Origin: an uncultured Flavobacterium sp.
Lineage (GTDB): Bacteria; Bacteroidota; Bacteroidia; Flavobacteriales; Flavobacteriaceae
Length of the DNA stretch: 13,689 nucleotides
Direction of reading: 5' to 3'
Assembly (NCBI RefSeq): GCF_946479975.1
Contig: NZ_CAMLIX010000139.1
Span: 1-13,689 of the forward strand
This document shows, in pieces, positions 6,029-12,677 of the stretch. A program made the position numbers and the translations under genes. The first letter of the stretch is position 1. The number at the start of each line of letters is the position of its first letter. The notes under the pieces were generated by a model. It saw nothing but the letters and a program-made list of their open reading frames with translations. It was not told the DNA's origin and ran no database searches.

Positions 6029-7437
6029 AGAAGATTTATTTAGTCCTTTTGATTTCGGGCATAATATTGCGATTTGTAATTCAATTTGTTTTCCCTGCTT
6101 TTAATGTTGATGAAATTTCATTAGGTAATAATATTAAGTATTCTGGTTTTATAGAATTGTTATATCCATTGGATTCTGCTCAAAGTGCTCCACCTTTGTA
6201 TTTATGGTTGCAGCGATTTATTGTTCAGGTTTTTCCATTTAGCTTTTGGATTAATATAAAGATTCTAAGTTTTCTATCTTCAGTTTTAGGTCTGCTGTTA
6301 TTTTATATTTTTATAAAGAGAAATAGTTATGACCGATTATTTTTGCTGTTATTTATTATTCTACTATTTAATCCGTTTATTGTTTGTAATTCTTTGACAG
6401 TTAAGCAATATACAATTGACTTAACTGGGATTATTTTTTTAGTAGTTTATTTTAAGACAGAAAATTTTAAGAAATACAGTTGGGTTTTCTTTTTGATTTG
6501 GTGCTTAATGTCAAATATAGGGTTGTTTGCTTGTTGTGGCTATCTAATTTATAATTTCGTTAGTGAAAGATCTTGGCATAATTTAGATTCAATTTTTAAT
6601 TATGTAAAAAAAAATATAATTATAATTTTTGGGCCTGTATTATATGTAGTGTATTTTGTCTGGTTTATGAATCAAAAAGGGGCAGTAGAATTAAAGGCTT
6701 ACATGACTAATTATTGGAGTAATTCTTTTGTGCCGCTAGATAGTTCAATATTAAAATACTTTCTTTTGACAATTCACGGATTATGGATTTTTATCCTTAA
6801 TGCCTTTGAATTTTGGGGTGTTTTTATGATGGTATTAATGATTCCTTTTTTTGTGTTTTTAAGAAAAAAACAAGTAAAATTTATTGAAGAGATTTCGCTT
6901 CTTTCTTGTGTTGTTTTGATTCATTTGGTATTGAATATTTTTCAAATGTATCCTTTTTCAGATAGATTGTATCTTTATATTGCACCTTTTCTAATTTTGA
7001 TTTTAGGATCGTCAATTGAAATCATTTCAGGTTTTAGAATCATTAAAAAACATTTTCAAAAAATATATCTATTGATTTCAATTATTACTTTGCTATTATA
7101 TTCTTTATACACTCCAGCAACTGATAATAATGTAAGCATGTTATATAAAAAACTCAATAATTTAGATTCAAGTAATATTTATGTAACCAAGAAATCTCAA
7201 GGTACAATTGATTCGTTTAACAATTTCACAGACAACAAATTTCCTATTCATAAAAAAATAGTTTTATTGGATTCTCAATTAGACAAATCAAATTATATAG
7301 TTTCAAGAGTCACAAAAAAGATAAAATGGAATGCAACTTCAAGTGAGGAAACAGTAATAGATAGTTTGATTTCTTTAAAGAAATTACAAAAGATTGACTT
7401 TGTTAATGGGTATAATATTTACCAAATAAGAAAATAA
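6025..7437 (+). CDS. GT-C type integral membrane glycosyltransferase (ArnT/PMT-like)
   Basis: Polytopic membrane protein of 470 residues with a GT-C layout. A first membrane helix (about 3-23) leads into a periplasmic loop bearing the acidic motif FNVDEIS (26-32), where the catalytic Asp sits in this fold. [11 protein letters not shown] (54-64) resembles the (H/K)PPLYYWL motif of the family, and VKQYTIDL (126-133) its second-loop signature. Further hydrophobic stretches run at about 79-98, 104-121, 133-143, 151-177, 196-214, 244-277, 290-308, 316-333 and 347-361. [14 protein letters not shown] (309-322) is typical of bacterial members. A soluble tail of about 110 residues ends the protein. 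It likely transfers a sugar from the lipid-linked donor made by the overlapping GT2 gene to a lipid, glycan or protein in the periplasm. The acceptor is unknown. A strong terminator follows. Confidence 0.78.
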   Translation: MKKIYLVLLISGIILRFVIQFVFPAFNVDEISLGNNIKYSGFIELLYPLDSAQSAPPLYLWLQRFIVQVFPFSFWINIKILSFLSSVLGLLLFYIFIKRNSYDRLFLLLFIILLFNPFIVCNSLTVKQYTIDLTGIIFLVVYFKTENFKKYSWVFFLIWCLMSNIGLFACCGYLIYNFVSERSWHNLDSIFNYVKKNIIIIFGPVLYVVYFVWFMNQKGAVELKAYMTNYWSNSFVPLDSSILKYFLLTIHGLWIFILNAFEFWGVFMMVLMIPFFVFLRKKQVKFIEEISLLSCVVLIHLVLNIFQMYPFSDRLYLYIAPFLILILGSSIEIISGFRIIKKHFQKIYLLISIITLLLYSLYTPATDNNVSMLYKKLNNLDSSNIYVTKKSQGTIDSFNNFTDNKFPIHKKIVLLDSQLDKSNYIVSRVTKKIKWNATSSEETVIDSLISLKKLQKIDFVNGYNIYQIRK

Positions 7438-7458
7438 ATTTCAATCTAAATTTAAATC

Positions 7459-7488
7459 AAAAAAAGTCCTTCACTAAGGACTTTTTTT
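7459..7488 (+). terminator. Intrinsic terminator after the glycosyltransferase pair
   Basis: GTCCTT (7466-7471) / AAGGAC (7476-7481) with a CACT loop, extended by an A run on the left pairing with a T7 run on the right. Confidence 0.9.
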
Positions 7489-7516
7489 ATGGTTTTAATT
7501 TTTTTGGATGAGCTAC

Positions 7517-7524
7517 TATATTTG
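7517..7524 (+). promoter_or_regulatory. Candidate -7 promoter element for the lipoprotein gene
   Basis: TATATTTG matches TAnnTTTG exactly. No TTTG is found 17-23 bp upstream (only a T run near 7493-7496). If used, the leader to the ATG at 7711 is about 180 nt. A second candidate, TAAATTTG, is at 7650-7657 and would give a leader of about 45 nt. Confidence 0.4.
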
Positions 7525-7567
7525 TGTTTTTGTCAGATTGCTGGGTGTTAAAGGATTAGGTTATTTG

Positions 7568-7686
7568 TTAATTAAACAGTGTTTTAATTAATGTCCTATT
7601 TTATTATTTTTTAAACTTTACGTGGCATTTTTCTTTCTTTTTTGAGTATTAAATTTGTTTTAACGTGATTTTAACTAAAAAATCAC
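7568..7686 (+). promoter_or_regulatory. Two hairpins in the leader of the lipoprotein gene
   Basis: TTAATTAAA (7568-7576) / TTTAATTAA (7583-7591) form a 9-bp stem around CAGTGT. GTGATTTT (7665-7672) / AAAATCAC (7679-7686) form an 8-bp stem around AACTAA, ending 24 bp before the start codon. Neither is followed by a T run, so they are not terminators. A regulatory role is inferred only. Confidence 0.35.
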
Positions 7687-7710
7687 CTAAAATTTTAAAA
7701 AAAAATAAGA

Positions 7711-8589
7711 ATGAAAAAATTGTTAGGATTAGTAATGTTGTTCAGTATTTTTAGTTGTTCAACTGAAGAAGTAGGAGTAGAAAATTCAAAAGATTTAAGT
7801 GCGACTGTACCAGTACGTTTAAATAGTGATTTAAGTAAAACTACATCTAAGTCTATAAAAAGAGGAATATTATATTCGGAGCTAAATTTTATATCGTTAA
7901 TATTAACACCAAGCACAGGTGGTGAAACAATTATGAAATATGATATTGTGGCTAACGATGATGCAAATGCGGAGAACGCTATCGTAATAAAAGATCTTCA
8001 ACCAGGTGTTAAGGTTGGATTTCAGGCATTAGGAAATCAGAATTTAATGGAAACTGCTGTTATTTATACAGGAAATTCATTAAATGAAAGATTTGTAAGA
8101 TCTGATGCTAGATCAGCTCAAGAAATATTTAATGAGGCAAATGCTAAAACACCTTATTTAAAATGGGATTCTGGAGTAGTTTATAAAGATATTGTTCAGG
8201 GTAAAAACCCAGAATTGGTTTTGAATTTAAAACCACTTACAGGTAGAAAAATTGTAATTTATGAATTATCTGACGAACTAAAAACTCTTGGATATACTGC
8301 AACTATTACTTCTGAGTATCAGCCAGCAGTAGCTCTTTCTGCTAGTAATAAAGTATTAAGTTTTGATGATAATGCTACCGAAAGTCTAGGCGGAGATAGC
8401 ATAACTATTTACGATCAAAATCATGTGCAAGTAACTCAATATTTTTATAGACCTGTAATAGTTGCTGGGGAGTCTACAAATATTATTGTAACTATAACTT
8501 CAGATAAAGTACCTGTTAAGACTAATATTGAAACTTCGATTTTTGTACCAGTTTTTAAATCATTAGAACCTGTAAGAGTTAATAATTAA
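7711..8589 (+). CDS. Unclassified lipoprotein
   Basis: A 292-residue product with a short lipoprotein signal peptide (MKKLLGLVMLFSIFSC), lipidated at Cys16. The mature part begins STEEVGVENSKD; its remainder looks like beta-sandwich material, with alternating polar and hydrophobic strands and few helices. I see no catalytic motif and recognise no family. A repeated layout of a strand block ending in a PG turn (IKDLQPGVKVGF at about 93-104) loosely recalls fimbrillin-like or carbohydrate-binding envelope proteins of Bacteroidota, but this is weak. Lipidation and location at the periplasmic face of the inner membrane, or in the outer membrane, are inferred from the signal. It forms a single-gene unit with its own promoter candidate and a strong terminator. 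It lies next to the glycosyltransferase pair but is separated from it by a terminator, so a shared function is not implied. Confidence 0.7.
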   Translation: MKKLLGLVMLFSIFSCSTEEVGVENSKDLSATVPVRLNSDLSKTTSKSIKRGILYSELNFISLILTPSTGGETIMKYDIVANDDANAENAIVIKDLQPGVKVGFQALGNQNLMETAVIYTGNSLNERFVRSDARSAQEIFNEANAKTPYLKWDSGVVYKDIVQGKNPELVLNLKPLTGRKIVIYELSDELKTLGYTATITSEYQPAVALSASNKVLSFDDNATESLGGDSITIYDQNHVQVTQYFYRPVIVAGESTNIIVTITSDKVPVKTNIETSIFVPVFKSLEPVRVNN

Positions 8590-8616
8590 GATTACAGATT
8601 ACTAAAAATAGGTTAT

Positions 8617-8658
8617 AAAAAAAGAGTAGAAATTCAAAAAATTTCTACTCTTTTTTTA
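8617..8658. terminator. Bidirectional intrinsic terminator (lipoprotein gene / acidic protein gene)
   Basis: An 11-bp stem GAGTAGAAATT (8624-8634) / AATTTCTACTC (8640-8650) with a CAAAA loop, A7 on the left and T7 on the right. It can serve both converging genes. Confidence 0.92.
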
Positions 8659-8671
8659 TTGATTATAGTAA

Positions 8672-8980
8672 TTATACTGTGTCGGTATCGCTTTCGCTGT
8701 AAAAATTGTTTTCTTCGTCTTCAGAACCTACATCTTCTTGTTCATCGTCTAATTCTGAACCTGGAACATCTAAATCGTTTCCAATTTTATCACTGTTTTG
8801 TTTCCATTCGTGATTGTCTTGATTAACAATTCGTTCTCCTGAAATATCTTCAGGATTAATGTCTTCAAGTTTATTATCTTGATTGTAAATATCTTCGTTT
8901 GCTGGATAATCCATATTTTCTAGATTTCTTTCGATTTGATCGTCTTTGATTTGGTCTAATTTTTCGTCTGCATTTATCAT
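8672..8980 (-). CDS. Highly acidic small hypothetical protein
   Basis: A 102-residue protein in which about one third of the residues are Asp or Glu, with many Asn and Gln and very few hydrophobic residues. It has no signal peptide, membrane segment or cysteine, and probably lacks a stable fold. The density of acidic residues rises towards the C-terminus (LDDEQEDVGSEDEENN, residues 77-92, then SDTDTV at the end). It ends 13 bp from a bidirectional terminator, which supports it being a real transcribed gene. No function can be assigned. The upstream region (8981-9060) is AT-rich and shows no consensus promoter on the minus strand. Confidence 0.6.
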   Translation of the reverse strand: MINADEKLDQIKDDQIERNLENMDYPANEDIYNQDNKLEDINPEDISGERIVNQDNHEWKQNSDKIGNDLDVPGSELDDEQEDVGSEDEENNFYSESDTDTV

Positions 8981-9063
8981 GATTTCTATATTTTTAATTT
9001 TTGAAAATTTTTAAATTTTTATTTCTCTAAAATTACTGATTATATGGTTTTCTGATGTTATAC

Positions 9064-9096
9064 TTTGTTCTCCTAATTTTGTAGTTTTTACATTTG
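9064..9096 (+). promoter_or_regulatory. Promoter of the structured RNA candidate
   Basis: TTTG (9064-9067), a 21-bp spacer and TACATTTG (9089-9096) give a full match to TTTG-N(17-23)-TAnnTTTG. Transcription would start near 9102-9104. No ORF begins within 250 bp, but a structured, GC-richer stretch does. Confidence 0.6.
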
Positions 9097-9102
9097 ATTT
9101 GA

Positions 9103-9250
9103 AATTTTGGAACTGAATGGTAATTGCAAAGACGGTTGCGTTAGGGATAGAAGCAGCATCTCCCAATTTAGAAAAACAAGGCTTTTTAGCCGTAGTTTTT
9201 GTTAATTGGGAATACAGCGGATAGCCCGACCCTTGGGGAACGCCATAAAA
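9103..9250 (+). ncRNA. Structured non-coding RNA candidate (possibly the Flavo-1 motif)
   Basis: A stretch with clear RNA-like structure and higher GC content than its surroundings. GCGTT (9138-9142) pairs with AACGC (9239-9243) to close the element. Inside lies a long hairpin: TCCCAATT (9161-9168) / AATTGGGA (9204-9211), then AAAAAC (9172-9177) / GTTTTT (9195-9200), then GGCT (9180-9183) / AGCC (9188-9191) around a TTTT loop. GGG (9144-9146) could pair with CCC (9225-9227). The single-stranded segments AGGGATAGAAGCAGCATC and ATACAGCGGATAGCCCGACC look like the conserved part of an element I remember from many Flavobacterium intergenic regions, perhaps the Flavo-1 RNA motif; this could not be checked. 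A promoter lies just upstream. The 3' end is uncertain: no T-rich terminator follows, so the RNA may run on towards tgt. Confidence 0.6.
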
Positions 9251-9258
9251 ATAATTCT

Positions 9259-9286
9259 AAATTCCAAATCTCAAATCCCAAATTCC
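9259..9286. repeat. Heptamer array AAATTCC/AAATCTC/AAATCCC/AAATTCC
   Basis: Four consecutive units with an exact 7-bp period, of the form AAATyyC. It is the same family as the array at 1221-1320, more than 7.9 kb away. It follows the RNA candidate directly. Confidence 0.8.
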
Positions 9287-9314
9287 AAAATGCAGAATTA
9301 GAAATTAAGAAAAC

Positions 9315-9354
9315 ATTATCTAATTTTAAAATTGACAAATTATCTAATTACTAA
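9315..9354. repeat. Octamer array ATTATCTA/ATTTTAAA/ATTGACAA/ATTATCTA/ATTACTAA
   Basis: Five consecutive octamers, each beginning ATT. ATTATCTA is repeated exactly 24 bp (three units) apart at 9315-9322 and 9339-9346. It ends 19 bp before the tgt -7 element, so it occupies the place where the tgt -33 element would be sought. Confidence 0.65.
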
Positions 9355-9373
9355 AATTTCCCTGAAATTAAAC

Positions 9374-9381
9374 TATCTTTG
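9374..9381 (+). promoter_or_regulatory. Candidate -7 element of the tgt promoter
   Basis: TATCTTTG fits TAnnTTTG and lies 20 bp before the tgt ATG, leaving a very short leader. No TTTG is found at the expected spacing upstream; the octamer array fills that stretch. Confidence 0.5.
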
Positions 9382-9401
9382 CGCTCTGAAAAAAGAAAAA
9401 G

Positions 9402-10532
9402 ATGAAGTTTGATTTATTACAAAAAGATCCGCAGTCTAAGGCTAGAGCGGGAAGTATAACTACTGATCACGGCGTAATTGAAACGCCAATTTTTATGCCT
9501 GTTGGAACGGTTGCTTCTGTAAAAGGAGTGCATCAGCGTGAATTGAAAGAAGATATTAATCCGGATATTATTTTGGGAAATACGTATCATCTGTATTTAC
9601 GTCCGCAGACTGAAATTCTTGAAAAAGCGGGTGGATTGCATAAATTTATGAATTGGGATCGTAATATCTTGACCGATTCTGGTGGATATCAGGTATATTC
9701 TCTTTCTTCAAACAGAAAAATTAAAGAAGAAGGGGTTAAGTTTAAATCGCATATTGACGGTTCTTACCACTTTTTTACTCCAGAAAATGTAATGGAAATT
9801 CAGCGTACAATTGGTGCTGATATCATTATGGCTTTTGACGAATGTACGCCTTATCCTTGCGATTACAGATATGCACAGCGTTCGATGCACATGACGCATC
9901 GCTGGTTGGATCGTTGTATCAATCATTTGGAAAAAGTTCCTTATAAATACGGTTACGAACAGACATTTTTTTCGATTGTTCAAGGAAGTACATACAAAGA
10001 TTTACGTCGCCAGTCGGCTGAATATATTGCGAATTCTGGACAACAAGGAAATGCTATTGGTGGACTTTCGGTTGGTGAACCAGCTGAGGAAATGTACGCT
10101 ATGACAGAAGTTGTTTGCGAAATCCTTCCAGAAGATAAACCTCGTTATTTAATGGGTGTTGGAACTCCGATAAATATTCTTGAAAATATCGCGTTAGGAA
10201 TTGATATGTTTGACTGTGTTATGCCAACGCGTAATGCAAGAAACGGAATGCTTTTTACAGCAAACGGAACTATTAATATCAAAAATAAAAAGTGGGAAGC
10301 AGATTTTTCTCCAATCGACGAATTGGGACATACATTTGTTGATACAGAATATTCTAAAGCTTATTTACGTCACTTATTTGCAGCTAACGAATATTTGGGA
10401 AAACAAATTGCAACGATTCATAATCTTGGTTTTTATATGTGGTTGGTTCGTGAAGCTAGAAAACATATCTTAGCAGGAGATTTTAGACCATGGAAAGAAA
10501 TGATGGTTAAAAATATGGATCAAAGACTTTAA
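9402..10532 (+). CDS. tgt: tRNA-guanine transglycosylase, lacking the usual zinc cysteines
   Basis: Exchanges guanine-34 in the anticodon of tRNAs with GUN anticodons for the queuosine precursor preQ1. The 376-residue length is normal. TDSGGYQV (91-98) carries Asp92, FDECTPYP (145-152) Asp146, GGLSVGEP (220-227) the substrate loop, and FDCVMPTRNARNG (270-282) the nucleophile Asp271. These align with Zymomonas residues Asp102, Asp156 and Asp280. The structural zinc site should then follow as CxCxxC; counted from the nucleophile, the three Cys positions are Gly309, Thr311 and Asp314, with only the fourth ligand His340 (TIHNL) kept. The surrounding sequence aligns without gaps, so this is substitution and not a sequencing frameshift. 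The fold is presumably held without zinc. It probably heads a run with the permease and transporter genes; a 67-bp gap holding a hairpin array follows. Confidence 0.95.
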   Translation: MKFDLLQKDPQSKARAGSITTDHGVIETPIFMPVGTVASVKGVHQRELKEDINPDIILGNTYHLYLRPQTEILEKAGGLHKFMNWDRNILTDSGGYQVYSLSSNRKIKEEGVKFKSHIDGSYHFFTPENVMEIQRTIGADIIMAFDECTPYPCDYRYAQRSMHMTHRWLDRCINHLEKVPYKYGYEQTFFSIVQGSTYKDLRRQSAEYIANSGQQGNAIGGLSVGEPAEEMYAMTEVVCEILPEDKPRYLMGVGTPINILENIALGIDMFDCVMPTRNARNGMLFTANGTINIKNKKWEADFSPIDELGHTFVDTEYSKAYLRHLFAANEYLGKQIATIHNLGFYMWLVREARKHILAGDFRPWKEMMVKNMDQRL

Positions 10533-10537
10533 AATAT

Positions 10538-10593
10538 GTTTATTTGTTTAATCGTTTATTCGGTTAAACGATTAAACAAATAAACGATTAAAC
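10538..10593. repeat. Seven-unit octamer array forming a perfect 21-bp hairpin between tgt and the permease gene
   Basis: Seven contiguous octamers with exact 8-bp period: GTTTATTT, GTTTAATC, GTTTATTC, GGTTAAAC, GATTAAAC, AAATAAAC, GATTAAAC. The orientation flips in the middle, so 10538-10558 is the exact reverse complement of 10565-10585 (21 bp), closed by the loop TTCGGT. One further GATTAAAC follows. There is no T run after the stem, so it is not a standard terminator, although it could slow polymerase or protect message ends. Confidence 0.88.
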
Positions 10594-10599
10594 TGTACT

Positions 10600-11688
10600 A
10601 TGCTTTCAATAATAGATAAATACATCTTAAAAAGATATCTCGGAACTTTTTCTGTGATGTTGCTTTTGTTTGCACCAATCGGAATCGTTATTGACGTTTC
10701 TGAAAAAGTAAATAAAATGCTGGAAAACAAGATTCCGTTTATGGATATTGCTTTCTATTACTACAATTTTACGATCTATTTTATCAATTCGCTTTTCCCG
10801 ATATTCCTGTTTTTGTCGGTAATTTGGTTTACTTCAAAATTGGCTAATAATACAGAGATTATTGCAGTTTTGAGTTCTGGAATTTCATACACGCGTTTCT
10901 TGCGTCCTTATATTATTGGAGCAACGATTGTTTCGATTTTCGTTTTGTTGATGGGATTTTTTATTGTTCCAGCAGCAAGTGAAGGGTATAATAATTTTAG
11001 ATATACCTATTTAAAAGGAAACGGAAAAGAACTCATGCGGGGTGAAAACACGAATGTTTACAGACAAATTAACGATAACGATTTTATCTTTGTAAATAGT
11101 TTTAACGAAGAATCGAAAACGGCTTTTAATTTTACTTTAGAGCATTTTGAAAAAGAAAAACTAACGTATAAAATTACTGCAAGCCGTATAAAATGGGATC
11201 CTAAGAAAAAAACGTATATCCTTTACGATTACACCAAAAGGACAATTGGAGAATTGAGCGATGTACTTGAAAAGTCTCCTGAAAAAAATGTTCCTTTTAA
11301 GTTTGAACTTGCCGATCTGACTCCTGTTGTTTATATAGCAGAAACATTGACGCTTGGCAAATTGATTGATTTTATTGATAAAGAAAGAAAAAGAGGTTCT
11401 GGAAATATTAATACTTATCTGGTTGTTCTTTACAAAAAATATAGTGTACCAGTTTCTGCTTTTATTTTGACAATTATCGCGGTTTCGGTTTCTTCTATGA
11501 AACGACGAGGCGGAATGGGAATGAACCTTGCTATTGGTATTGCGATCGCATTCTCATTTGTGTTTTTTGATAAAATATTTGGTACCCTTGCCGAAAAATC
11601 TACCTTTTCACCTTTATTAGCTGTTTGGTTCCCGAATATTGTTTTCGGAATCATGGCAGTTTACTTATTACGCAATGCGAAACGATAA
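10600..11688 (+). CDS. LptF/LptG (YjgP/YjgQ) family permease
   Basis: Inner-membrane permease of 362 residues in the family whose E. coli members form, with the ATPase LptB, the ABC transporter that extracts lipopolysaccharide for delivery to the outer membrane. Three N-terminal membrane segments (about 12-34, 55-77, 103-124), a large periplasmic region (about 125-270) and three C-terminal segments (about 283-300, 307-328, 338-358) give the family layout. The N-terminal IDKYILKRYLGTF and the SSGISYTRFLRP segment (about 92-103) are typical. LptF and LptG cannot be told apart here. The ATG at 10600 starts directly at the MLSIIDKYIL motif. It follows tgt in the same direction and overlaps the next gene by 14 bp. 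Confidence 0.9.
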   Translation: MLSIIDKYILKRYLGTFSVMLLLFAPIGIVIDVSEKVNKMLENKIPFMDIAFYYYNFTIYFINSLFPIFLFLSVIWFTSKLANNTEIIAVLSSGISYTRFLRPYIIGATIVSIFVLLMGFFIVPAASEGYNNFRYTYLKGNGKELMRGENTNVYRQINDNDFIFVNSFNEESKTAFNFTLEHFEKEKLTYKITASRIKWDPKKKTYILYDYTKRTIGELSDVLEKSPEKNVPFKFELADLTPVVYIAETLTLGKLIDFIDKERKRGSGNINTYLVVLYKKYSVPVSAFILTIIAVSVSSMKRRGGMGMNLAIGIAIAFSFVFFDKIFGTLAEKSTFSPLLAVWFPNIVFGIMAVYLLRNAKR

Positions 11689-12565
11689 TTTAAAAAGTTA
11701 TTTAAATCTTCACTTAATTGTTTTTATCTGGGGTTTTACAGCCATATTGGGCGCTTTAATAACCATTGATGCCGATAGTTTAGTTTGGTTTAGAATGCTT
11801 CTGGCTTTACTATTTCTAGGAGGATTTATTATTTATAAAAAACAGTCTTTTCATGTTCCCATAAAAGAATTTTTTAAATTGATATTTGTCGGTTTATTAA
11901 TTGCTTTACATTGGATTTTCTTTTTTAAAGCGATTCATGTTTCAAATGTCTCGATTACACTTTCGATATTTTCACTTGGAGCATTTTTTGCCTCTTTACT
12001 AGAACCTTTATTTTATGGAAGGAAAGTTTTATGGTACGAAGTTTTCTTCGGACTTATAATTATCGCCGGTTTGGCTCTTATTCTTCAAGTTGAAATCAAG
12101 TATCTTACAGGTGTTTATTATGCCTTGGCAGCAATCATTCTTGGGGTTTTATTTACTTTAATGAATGGAAAATTAATTTCAGATCATGAACCTTCTGTAA
12201 TTACATTTTATGAGTTTGGTGCAGGAGTTTTCTTTATTACTATTTATTTTTTATTTCAGGGAAAATTCACGGCAGATTTCTTTCAGATTTCTCTGAACAA
12301 CTGGATTTTATTACTTGTTTTATCGTCAATTTGTACGGCTTATGCTTTTACTGCTTCGGTAAAAGTAATGCAGCGATTAACACCTTACACGGTAATGTTA
12401 ACCACTAATTTAGAGCCGGTTTACGGAATTGTTTTGGCCTATTTTATACTGGGCGGAAAAGAGAAAATGAGTGTAGAATTTTATATTGGAGCTGTCATAA
12501 TTATCATCACCGTTATCCTAAATGGTGTTTTTAAACATTATCAGAACAAGAAAGAAAACTTGTAA
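11675..12565 (+). CDS. EamA-family (DMT superfamily) transporter
   Basis: Membrane protein of 296 residues with about ten hydrophobic segments in two similar halves, the EamA (drug/metabolite transporter) layout. Each half has the characteristic segment near its third or fourth helix: SLLEPLFYGRK (about 107-117) and TTNLEPVYGIVLAYFILGGKE (about 242-262). The substrate is unknown; relatives export or import amino acids, nucleotide sugars and other small metabolites. The frame is open upstream to an ATG at 11639, but the ATG at 11675 (MRNDNLKSYLNLHLIVFIWGF) leaves the first helix at the usual place and a 14-bp overlap with the permease gene, which suggests translational coupling. No clear terminator was seen in the 112-bp gap before accA. 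Confidence 0.85.
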   Translation: MRNDNLKSYLNLHLIVFIWGFTAILGALITIDADSLVWFRMLLALLFLGGFIIYKKQSFHVPIKEFFKLIFVGLLIALHWIFFFKAIHVSNVSITLSIFSLGAFFASLLEPLFYGRKVLWYEVFFGLIIIAGLALILQVEIKYLTGVYYALAAIILGVLFTLMNGKLISDHEPSVITFYEFGAGVFFITIYFLFQGKFTADFFQISLNNWILLLVLSSICTAYAFTASVKVMQRLTPYTVMLTTNLEPVYGIVLAYFILGGKEKMSVEFYIGAVIIIITVILNGVFKHYQNKKENL

Positions 12566-12615
12566 TAGTTTCCTTATTTTTAAATTGCATTTTTATACTT
12601 TAAATAACAATTAAC

Positions 12616-12645
12616 TTCGCCAATGATATAATATTTTTATATTTG
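12616..12645 (+). promoter_or_regulatory. Promoter of accA
   Basis: TATATTTG (12638-12645) matches the -7 consensus. TTCG (12616-12619), 18 bp upstream, is a one-mismatch -33 element. The leader to the ATG at 12678 would be about 25 nt. Confidence 0.55.
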
Positions 12646-12677
12646 CGGTTCGATTTACAAACAAAATTCAAAAATCC

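Noticed and set aside
7695..7916. Minus-strand open frame of 73 residues across the start of the lipoprotein gene
   Set aside because: It covers the signal peptide region of a credible lipoprotein gene and shows no family likeness.
9259..9354. The 7/8-bp arrays as a CRISPR
   Set aside because: The units are far too short, there are no spacers, and no cas genes are near.
9708..9983. Minus-strand open frame of 91 residues opposite tgt
   Set aside because: It is antisense to a conserved enzyme core and its composition reflects the tgt codons.
10201..10473. Plus-strand frame of 90 residues inside tgt, out of frame
   Set aside because: It is a frame shadow of tgt, with no start context or family likeness.
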